NCBI GenBank assembly: GCA_944324555.1
Contig: CALUWU010000039.1
Location: 1 to 39,861, forward strand
DNA: 39,861 bases
DNA from: an uncultured Desulfovibrio sp.
GTDB taxonomy: Bacteria > Desulfobacterota > Desulfovibrionia > Desulfovibrionales > Desulfovibrionaceae
Direction of reading: 5' to 3'
The notes beneath the pieces are model-generated. The model was not told the origin of the DNA. It did no database searches and was given only the letters and a program-made list of their open reading frames with translations. The translations under genes were made by a program, and so were the position numbers. How positions within the stretch are numbered: position 1 is the stretch's first letter; each line of letters starts with the position of its first letter. Below, in pieces: positions 35,101-39,861 of this stretch.

Positions 35101-35165
35101 TCCAGAAACTGGGGGCATCCGCCGGGAATCAGGCTGACCGGCGAAAGATAGCGAGGTATTTCCAT
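32109..35165 (-). CDS. srfB: SrfB-like actin/Hsp70-fold ATPase
   Basis: This 1018-residue protein has a 250-residue N-terminal region followed by an actin/Hsp70-type ATPase core. Phosphate-1 loop is LVLDIGNSRTTGILIE (about 253-268), phosphate-2 loop ASLDIGGGTTDLSITTYEL (about 573-591), and the adenosine motif LVLTGRPSAWNAVIDGI lies at about 785-800. A C-terminal part of about 200 residues follows. This fits the SrfB family, a putative virulence factor of unknown mechanism in enteric bacteria. It likely acts in the cytoplasm with the SrfC-like GTPase. AAGGAT precedes the ATG. The gene lies between the SrfA-like and SrfC-like genes in the same order as in Salmonella srfABC. Confidence 0.88.
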   Translation of the reverse strand: MEIPRYLSPVSLIPGGCPQFLDFELPLSELRGVRRSFREERKLKQDDGRYTHYLRCLQESQDGLVDMLSGEPADSDYDMAAERVLEIWRDHWLPVPFLRTLDQHWPDGGKRFEYGPSNWARARALPSSADPSRLRVVLIFDTNVEERPRTGEIYHALSPQDVAAHGHFMLAHHVRDNAWFLNAAWVDEWLSGIYDAYRQARHGGRGSWRDDEPYLLRHLAAYLTWLDVIRRAIKDVSVQTINPARDTPMDVDLVLDIGNSRTTGILIETPPQSHTNLNDSYLLQLRDLSQPDLVYEEPFETRVEFVDAAFGNDALSRRSGRRTPAFAWPSSVRLGPEAARLTTRAVCAEGCTGMSSPKRYLWDERPWQQSWRYNTGGNAEPMVSRGLFPKQLNPLGTPLACFDDPLFKKSPALRRQQPEPLFESLFTRSSLMMFMLGEILTQAVVTINSPATRARRELPNLPRRLRRVIFTVPTAMPVAEKRIFRRWVLWAVRVVWEALGWSGWDTDNGKRAVSDYRASPRVRCDWDEASCSQLVLLYNELGVKHHGDARHLFHILGKPRAAYGNRPCVRVASLDIGGGTTDLSITTYELASAPGETARIVPHTEFRDGFNRAGDEALREIVARHVIPAVEKALKARGLEDPSTLIARYFGRDAIGTSQRERNTRVRLVRQIAAPVALGILTLCEEGEAGTPRVCRIGDFFLPEGDDAPPDGVMPFRAPRPQKETLDAIAELAGRNNPPVEGFSIMDVELKILPEAVDKTIIDTLGGALSSLCEIVRLYDSDALVLTGRPSAWNAVIDGILAKVPVPPDRIIPMRRYHVGAWYPFTDAAGRVTDPKTTVVVGAILCALAEGHLEGFSFDARALRLSSTARYIGEMDINGQLRRPHVWFEVDVDNKEGGEYSRDVTFSGPLFIGYRQLDAERWPTTRYHLLDFADEAARSRAAERLPYVVSLRLRVADVWDDDSRGDDDRDRNEGDFIIDGITDRGGRNVPRQDLEVRLQTLPLDEGYWLDTGVVVTGG

Positions 35166-35200
35166 AGATCTGTCATCCTTGGCGCGCCGCGCGGGGCGGC

Positions 35201-36565
35201 CTACTTGCGCTTGAAGCGCGCGTCCCAGCGCAGATTCTTGCCGCCCAGCTCATGGCCGTTGCACTGGGTGCTGCTGTTGTTGCCGCGGCATCGCACTTCC
35301 TGCGGCACATACTGGCCGCCGCGCGGGCAGCGGGCGTCGTCCGCCTCGAAGGAAAGCTGATCCCCCCGGAACTGGGCCCGGGCGCTGCCGCTGCATATCT
35401 GCCCGTTGCGTTCGCGGACGAAACGACGGCCGCGCCCGTTCTTGTCGAAGCAGTATTCGGCCACGATGGGTTCGTTCCGGGGATGCGAGAACAGGCCGGT
35501 TTCGCTGACCCAGCAGCCTTCGAGGAAGGAAAGGTCCTTCTTTCCGGCGGCGTCTTCGGGAATCTTCAGATCCTCGCCCTTGCGCGGGGCCGGTCTGGGT
35601 TCGGGCTTCGGTTCGGGGGCCGGAGCCGGTTTCGGCGCGACCTTCCTGGGTTCGGGCTTCGGCTCCGGTTTCGGTTCCGGGGCCGGGGGCGTCTCGCCGA
35701 AGAAGGGTTCCACCACTTCCGGTTCGGGCTTCGGCTCTTCGACGGGTTTCCGCGTTTCAGGCGCGGGCGCCGGTTTCGGGGCCGGGGCGGGCCTGCACAT
35801 GTCCGCCCGCGCGGTCAGTTGCCGGCGCAGCCCGGCAAGTTCCTCCTCCAGCGCGGCGCGGCGGACTTCCGCCTCTTCCACGGCGCGGCGCGCCTCGTCG
35901 TCGCGGAAGCAGCCCGACGGCAGGGGAGACGGCAGCAGGCCCAGCATGGACGCAAGCAGCCAGAGCAGCAGAAGCAGCAGGAACAGCGGCAGAAGCCAGC
36001 CCGCGAAGGGCAGGCAGCCCCGGGGGGCGGCCGGCGGCGGAGGCGGCGCGACGGCGGCCGGGGCCGGCTGTTCGGGCTGCGGGGCCGGAGCGAGCGCGCC
36101 AAGTCGCGTCAGGTCCTGCGGCTGCGCGCCGACGGCGCCGGGGGCAAAGCCCCAGTTCGTCAGCACGGGCCGGCCGTCGACGGACCAGAGATCGTCGTCG
36201 TCCGGGTGACGCAGGGCAAGCAGCAGGAGCTGTCCGCTCAGGGCCGCGTTGCGCCCGCCCGTATCCAGCTGTTCCGCCAGCGCGCGGATGTCGCGGGCCA
36301 GTTCTCCGGCCCTGGCGCGCAGGGCGTCCGCCTCGTCCGGGGGAAGCTGCGACAGGGGCAGGGCCGCGCCGTCGGCTTCCGCATACCAGTCCACGGAGCG
36401 GCGTTCGGGATCATGCTGGGGTTCCGCCAGCAGGGCGGCGTGTTCCGGGCCGAGCCGTTGCAGGAGCAGGGCGCGCAGTTGCGGGTGGCATTCCACGGCG
36501 AAGACGCCCTGTCCGGCAAGGGCGCGCAGGGCGCCGCGCTGGGAGGTATGAAGAAAGGTACTCAT
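35201..36565 (-). CDS. srfA: SrfA-like single-pass membrane protein with proline-rich periplasmic linker
   Basis: This 454-residue protein has a cytoplasmic N-terminal domain (1-160), then a Pro-rich stretch. One Leu-rich membrane helix (about 187-212), a short coiled coil (222-252) and PEPKPEP-type repeats (265-345) follow. The C-terminal domain of about 100 residues contains six cysteines that may form disulfides in the periplasm. The linker is long enough to reach far across the periplasm. The name SrfA is proposed from position next to SrfB/SrfC and general layout; similarity by eye is weaker than for the other two. It is co-transcribed with the protease gene upstream (48 bases). Confidence 0.75.
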   Translation of the reverse strand: MSTFLHTSQRGALRALAGQGVFAVECHPQLRALLLQRLGPEHAALLAEPQHDPERRSVDWYAEADGAALPLSQLPPDEADALRARAGELARDIRALAEQLDTGGRNAALSGQLLLLALRHPDDDDLWSVDGRPVLTNWGFAPGAVGAQPQDLTRLGALAPAPQPEQPAPAAVAPPPPPAAPRGCLPFAGWLLPLFLLLLLLWLLASMLGLLPSPLPSGCFRDDEARRAVEEAEVRRAALEEELAGLRRQLTARADMCRPAPAPKPAPAPETRKPVEEPKPEPEVVEPFFGETPPAPEPKPEPKPEPRKVAPKPAPAPEPKPEPRPAPRKGEDLKIPEDAAGKKDLSFLEGCWVSETGLFSHPRNEPIVAEYCFDKNGRGRRFVRERNGQICSGSARAQFRGDQLSFEADDARCPRGGQYVPQEVRCRGNNSSTQCNGHELGGKNLRWDARFKRK

Positions 36566-36613
36566 CCTGCGGCCTCGAAAGATGTCGGTTGAAGACGGGG
36601 CGGCGGGCTGCCG

Positions 36614-37615
36614 CTATCGCGCGCTGTCGTCATTGCCGGCCGTGGCGAAGGGGACGCCCGCCTCGCGCAGGAAGTCCATGACGCTGGAGGCGACGATGGC
36701 CAGGCTGGACTGGCGATAGGATTCCTCGTCCAGCTTGATGAAGGTATTGATGCCGACCACGTCGCCGGCGGCGTTGACCAGGGGGCCGCCGCTGTTGCCC
36801 TGCGACACCGTGGCCGAATGCACGATGATGCGGGGCGCGCGATCCAGCACGACGTTGACGACGCCGTCGCTGTAGACGACTTCGGGCGCCGTCCGGCCCT
36901 CGCCCGTCAGCAGGGCGCGGAACTTGGGATCGTCGCCGGAAACGGCGCCGGGAAAGCCCCAGGCGCTGACGCGGTCGGTGCGCCGGGGGTCCGCCGCGAA
37001 GCGCAGGGCCGGCACGTCGGCGGGCTTGTCGATTTGCAGCAGGGCGAAGTCGCGCCCCCTGTCGACGGCGCGGCGCAGCAGCCGGGCGCGGCGCAGCCCC
37101 CCGGTCTTGCCGTTGATCAGAAAGATGTCGGCGGCGTCGCCGATCACGTGCGCGTTGGTGAGCGCGTGTTCGGACGATATGAAAAAGCCCGATCCCAGCG
37201 CAAGGCCGCCGCTTTGCCGGGCCAGCACAAGGACGGTGGCCTGCTCGACGCGCCGGACGTCAGGCGCGGCGGGCGCGTCCGTCGCGGGCGTTTCCAGCGC
37301 GGCCGGCGGCGCGGCGGACAGGGCGTCGAGGCGTTCCTTGACGCGGCAGGGATCTTCCTTGAGCAGGGCAAGCCATTCATCCCGTTGCAGGGCGAGACGG
37401 CGCTCCTGTTCCTTGAGGGCGAGCAGGGCGGTCTCGGCGGCGGCCTTTTCCAGCGCGGCCTCCTGCCGCTGCCGCCACAGGTTCCAGGCCGTCGCGGCCA
37501 GCAGGGCCAGCAGGATCAGGACCGCCCAGAAACGGGGCGTCGCGTACAGCGCCGGACGTGCGCGCTCCGCTTCCGTGGCGGCAGCGGCGGCAGGCGCGGA
37601 TCGGTCTTCACTCAT
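36614..37615 (-). CDS. Membrane-anchored trypsin-like serine protease (DegP/HtrA class, no PDZ)
   Basis: This 333-residue protein has one N-terminal membrane helix (about 28-45), a helical stalk to about 100 and a chymotrypsin-like protease domain. The catalytic triad is H156 (LTNAHVIG), D189 (RDFALLQID) and S275 (SQGNSGGPL). No PDZ domain follows, unlike DegP or DegS. The catalytic domain is expected in the periplasm. In this locus it may process or regulate the SrfA-like or vWA protein. The gene lies 78 bases after the lipoprotein gene. Confidence 0.88.
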   Translation of the reverse strand: MSEDRSAPAAAAATEAERARPALYATPRFWAVLILLALLAATAWNLWRQRQEAALEKAAAETALLALKEQERRLALQRDEWLALLKEDPCRVKERLDALSAAPPAALETPATDAPAAPDVRRVEQATVLVLARQSGGLALGSGFFISSEHALTNAHVIGDAADIFLINGKTGGLRRARLLRRAVDRGRDFALLQIDKPADVPALRFAADPRRTDRVSAWGFPGAVSGDDPKFRALLTGEGRTAPEVVYSDGVVNVVLDRAPRIIVHSATVSQGNSGGPLVNAAGDVVGINTFIKLDEESYRQSSLAIVASSVMDFLREAGVPFATAGNDDSAR

Positions 37616-37693
37616 TGACGAACCTCATGCGGAAGTGCGGGAAGGGGCCTCGCGCGGCGGGGCCGCGCGTTGCCGGAAAGGGTGGGAAGGGCG

Positions 37694-38536
37694 TCAGCCG
37701 AGCAGCGCCGCGACCGAATTTTCATAGCTGGTGATGCGCTTGTCCACATCCTGCCGCGTACTGTCGAGGTCGCGCCGGGCGGCCTTGAATTCTTCCTGCT
37801 TGCGGCGCACTTCGGGCGCGGCGTCTCCGGCAGCCGGGGGCGCGGGCTTTTTCTGCGCGCGCGCGGGAGCGGACGCCCCGGAGGACTTCGCGGCGCGGGC
37901 GCGTTCCGCGCGTTCCTGCTCCGCCTTCTTCTGCTGCAGGGTCGCCTGATATTCCTTGTCCCGTTCCTGCATGGTCGAGGCCGTGCTGCCGAGAATGGCG
38001 GACGTTTCCTGAAGGCCGCTGCGGATTTCCTGATAGCGTTCCTCAAATTCCATGCGGGACAGCTTTCCCGCGCGGTACTGATCGGCGGCCAGCCGGAACT
38101 GCTGATCGTAGCAGCGCATGGAAACCCTGGCCGCGGCCGTGGCGCGGTTCATGCCCGCGGCGTCTTCGCCGAGGCTGTGGGCGTACTGCCGCAGGTAGTC
38201 GGCGTCCCTGGCCCTTGTCTGACTCTTGCCGTAGATGTTGCCGCCCACGGCTCCGGCGGCGCCGCCCGCCGCCGCGCCGACAAGCGCGCCTTCGATCTTG
38301 CCGGTGCTCAGGCCGCCGACGAGCGCGCCCAGAATGGCGCCGCCCATGGCGCCGCCCACGGTGGCGTTGTCGGTCAGCCGCTCGTCCTGGCGCAGGTCGT
38401 CAATGGGCCGGTAGCACTGGGGATAATAATTGACGCTGGTCTGCTGCGCCGGATAGCGGCTGCCCGCGCAGCCGGAAAGGAGCAGGCTGGCGGCGAACAG
38501 CATCGTCAGTACGGGGAACGCGGGGCGGCGTTTCAT
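37694..38536 (-). CDS. Glycine-zipper lipoprotein (TagQ-like position)
   Basis: The 280-residue precursor has a lipoprotein signal (LLLSGC, Cys23). A glycine-zipper region at about 73-115 (VGGAMGGAILGALVGG and then GAAAGGAAGAVGG) can insert into membranes. A coiled-coil C-terminal half rich in Gln, Glu, Arg and Lys follows. AAGGAG precedes the ATG ending at 38536; the frame is open further upstream but without features. It is the first gene of the minus-strand envelope locus. An outer membrane lipoprotein is also the first partner in the Tag system, but direct relation to TagQ is not shown. Confidence 0.85.
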   Translation of the reverse strand: MKRRPAFPVLTMLFAASLLLSGCAGSRYPAQQTSVNYYPQCYRPIDDLRQDERLTDNATVGGAMGGAILGALVGGLSTGKIEGALVGAAAGGAAGAVGGNIYGKSQTRARDADYLRQYAHSLGEDAAGMNRATAAARVSMRCYDQQFRLAADQYRAGKLSRMEFEERYQEIRSGLQETSAILGSTASTMQERDKEYQATLQQKKAEQERAERARAAKSSGASAPARAQKKPAPPAAGDAAPEVRRKQEEFKAARRDLDSTRQDVDKRITSYENSVAALLG

Positions 38537-38835
38537 GGCAGTCTCCTTGGAAATATGCGGGGGGAGCGGAGGAGGACGGGGGGAGCGGCGAGCGGGAGGG
38601 CGTCCGGGATGCGCGCCTTCCGTCTCCCGGGCGCGCGGGGCGCGAGACGCGTCCGCGCGGCGACGCCGGTTCGGAGGATAAACCACGGGACGCCCGGCGG
38701 CAAGCGCCGGGGACGGGCCGCCCTTGCGGCGGCGGCTGTTTGCCAATGGGCCGCAATTTGGTTATACTGGAGCAATGCGCGGGCATCCCGCGTCCTTTTC
38801 CGGGGGGTTCGGAGACCTTTTTGCAGGAGAGAGCC
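38537..38835. other. Divergent intergenic region between the envelope locus and the TAXI gene
   Basis: These 299 bases hold the TAXI promoter at 38740-38768. The part next to the lipoprotein gene is G/C-rich. I see no convincing promoter for that gene and no small gene. Confidence 0.5.
38740..38768 (+). promoter_or_regulatory. Sigma-70 promoter of the TAXI gene
   Basis: TTGCCA (38740-38745) and TATACT (38763-38768) are 17 bp apart, close to consensus. Transcription would start near 38775, about 60 bases before the start codon. Confidence 0.75.
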
Positions 38836-39783
38836 ATGAAAAAACTTCTCAGCCTTCTTCTTGCGGCCGGCCTTGTGCTGTCCGCCGCTTCCGCCTTTGC
38901 CGACGCCAAACGCCTGACCTTCGCCACGGGCGGAACCTCGGGCGTGTACTTTCCCCTTGGCGGGGCCATCGGTCAGGTAATCACGTCCAAGAGCGACGGC
39001 AAGTTTTCCGTGACGCCGCAGGCCACGGGCGCTTCCGGCGAAAACATGCGCCTGGTGGAAATGGGCGAGGTTGATTTCGCCATCGTGCAGAACGACGTCG
39101 CCGACGCCGCCTTCAACGGTTCGGCGCCCTTCCGTTCCAAGTTGGCCAACGTGCGCGCCATCGGCCGCCTCTATCCCGAATACCTGCATCTTGTGGCCAG
39201 CGAGGAAAGCGGCGTCAAGAGCATCGAGCAGTTCAAGGGCAAGAAGGTTTCCGTGGGCGCCCGCGGCAGCGGCAACGAAGTGAACTGCCGCCAGATTTTC
39301 GGTTTCTTCGGTCTTGATTACAAGAACGTGGAACCCATTTTCCTGCCCTATGGCGAAACGGCCGATCAGTTCAAGGACCGTCATATCGACGCCTTTGTCT
39401 TCACCATCGGCACCCCCAACCCCGCCATTCAGGATATCACCACGGCCCAGAAGGTGGTCTTCGTGCCTCTGGAAGGCCCCAAGGTTGACGATATCGTGAA
39501 GAAGTTCCCCTTCCTCGTGAAGGACGCCATCCCCGCCAAGACCTACAGCGGTCAGGACAAGCCCGTGCCGACCCTGTCTGTGCAGGCTATTCTGGTGGTC
39601 AACAAGGACATGCCCGACGACATGGCCTATAATCTGACCAAGCTGCTCTATGAAAATGTGGACGACATCGCTAAGGCCCACAACGAGGGGAGCGAAATTT
39701 CTCTCGAAAAGGCGCGTCAGGGCGTGACCATTCCCTTCCATCCCGGCGCTGAAAAGTATCTCCAGGAAAAGGGCGTGAAGTAA
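38836..39783 (+). CDS. TAXI-family TRAP transporter solute-binding protein
   Basis: This 315-residue periplasmic binding protein has a Sec signal peptide (1-22, SAFA) followed by RLTFATGGTSGVYFPLGGAI, the typical TAXI N-terminus. FSVTPQATGASGENMRLVEMGEVDFAIVQNDVA and VSVGARGSGNE complete the family pattern. TAXI proteins deliver organic acids or glutamate-like substrates to a fused TRAP permease; the substrate here is unknown. AGGAGAG precedes the ATG. A terminator follows. An ATG at 39858 with an AAGGCGG site may open the permease gene just beyond the window edge. Confidence 0.94.
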   Translation: MKKLLSLLLAAGLVLSAASAFADAKRLTFATGGTSGVYFPLGGAIGQVITSKSDGKFSVTPQATGASGENMRLVEMGEVDFAIVQNDVADAAFNGSAPFRSKLANVRAIGRLYPEYLHLVASEESGVKSIEQFKGKKVSVGARGSGNEVNCRQIFGFFGLDYKNVEPIFLPYGETADQFKDRHIDAFVFTIGTPNPAIQDITTAQKVVFVPLEGPKVDDIVKKFPFLVKDAIPAKTYSGQDKPVPTLSVQAILVVNKDMPDDMAYNLTKLLYENVDDIAKAHNEGSEISLEKARQGVTIPFHPGAEKYLQEKGVK

Positions 39784-39798
39784 CGCATTTTTCCGGCG

Positions 39799-39834
39799 GG
39801 GCGGACGACGCTGCGTCGCCCGCCTTCTTTTTTT
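39799..39834 (+). terminator. Rho-independent terminator or attenuator after the TAXI gene
   Basis: A G/C-rich stem (GGACGACG region paired with CGTCGCCCGCC) is followed by TTCTTTTTTT. In TRAP operons such a hairpin commonly reduces permease expression relative to the binding protein. Confidence 0.75.
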
Positions 39835-39861
39835 GTTGCGAACAAGGCGGTGCCTTTATGG

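Noticed and set aside
22150-38536. Complete type VI secretion system
   Set aside because: None of the type VI structural parts (VipA/B sheath, Hcp, VgrG, TssJLM, ClpV) is present. Only the sensor-like accessory parts resemble it.
1-39861. CRISPR array or tRNA/rRNA genes
   Set aside because: No regularly spaced repeats with unique spacers and no cloverleaf or rRNA-like segments were recognised anywhere in the window.

Overview
The window is a high-GC (about 65%) bacterial chromosome segment. The periplasmic [NiFe] hydrogenase pair with a Tat leader, the FdhD-like protein, the sigma-54 enhancer-binding regulators, the TAXI-type TRAP binding protein and several organosulfur enzymes together suggest a sulfidogenic deltaproteobacterium of the Desulfovibrio/Bilophila/Mailhella kind (family-level inference; no rRNA is present).

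Layout. (1) Positions 1-9803 hold a sulfur-ester and organosulfur block. A minus-strand DASS/SLC13 anion transporter and an alkylsulfatase-type metallo-beta-lactamase enzyme lie behind a near-perfect sigma-54 promoter and a palindromic candidate enhancer. Two sigma-54 activators are encoded in an overlapping pair: one has a very long helical N-terminus, the other a PrpR-type N-terminus. The second is divergent from a D-cysteine desulfhydrase-family gene that also has a good -24/-12 promoter. (2) Positions 9804-12279 hold hairpin repeats, terminators and an O-acetylhomoserine sulfhydrylase. (3) Positions 12280-17058 hold hynB, hynA, a hydrogenase maturation protease, an fdhD homologue and a VOC-fold gene. 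(4) Positions about 17100-20640 are an AT-rich foreign island with two genes: a HEPN-like small protein and a 910-residue protein with two different P-loop ATPase domains. It is a candidate uncharacterised defence or conflict system and is bounded on the right by a decayed IS5-like element. (5) Position 21146-22045 is a 3-hydroxyisobutyrate-dehydrogenase-family reductase. (6) Positions 22150-38536 are a long minus-strand envelope locus. It encodes a glycine-zipper lipoprotein, a membrane-anchored trypsin-like protease, SrfA-like, SrfB-like and SrfC-like proteins, a TM/Sel1 protein, a secreted SH3/vWA protein, an ABC ATPase plus permease, and a secreted FGE-sulfatase-fold protein. (7) Positions 38836-39783 are a TAXI solute-binding protein with its own sigma-70 promoter.

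The two most interesting systems are the AT-rich HEPN-like/dual-ATPase island and the large Srf locus. In the Srf locus, parts that resemble the periplasmic sensor arm of the type VI secretion threonine-phosphorylation pathway (lipoprotein, TagR-like FGE-fold protein, TagS/TagT-like ABC pair, periplasmic vWA) sit with an actin-like ATPase (SrfB) and a dynamin-like GTPase (SrfC), without any type VI structural gene or protein kinase in the window. A family of about 56-60 bp G/C-rich palindromes occurs five times, mostly at gene ends.
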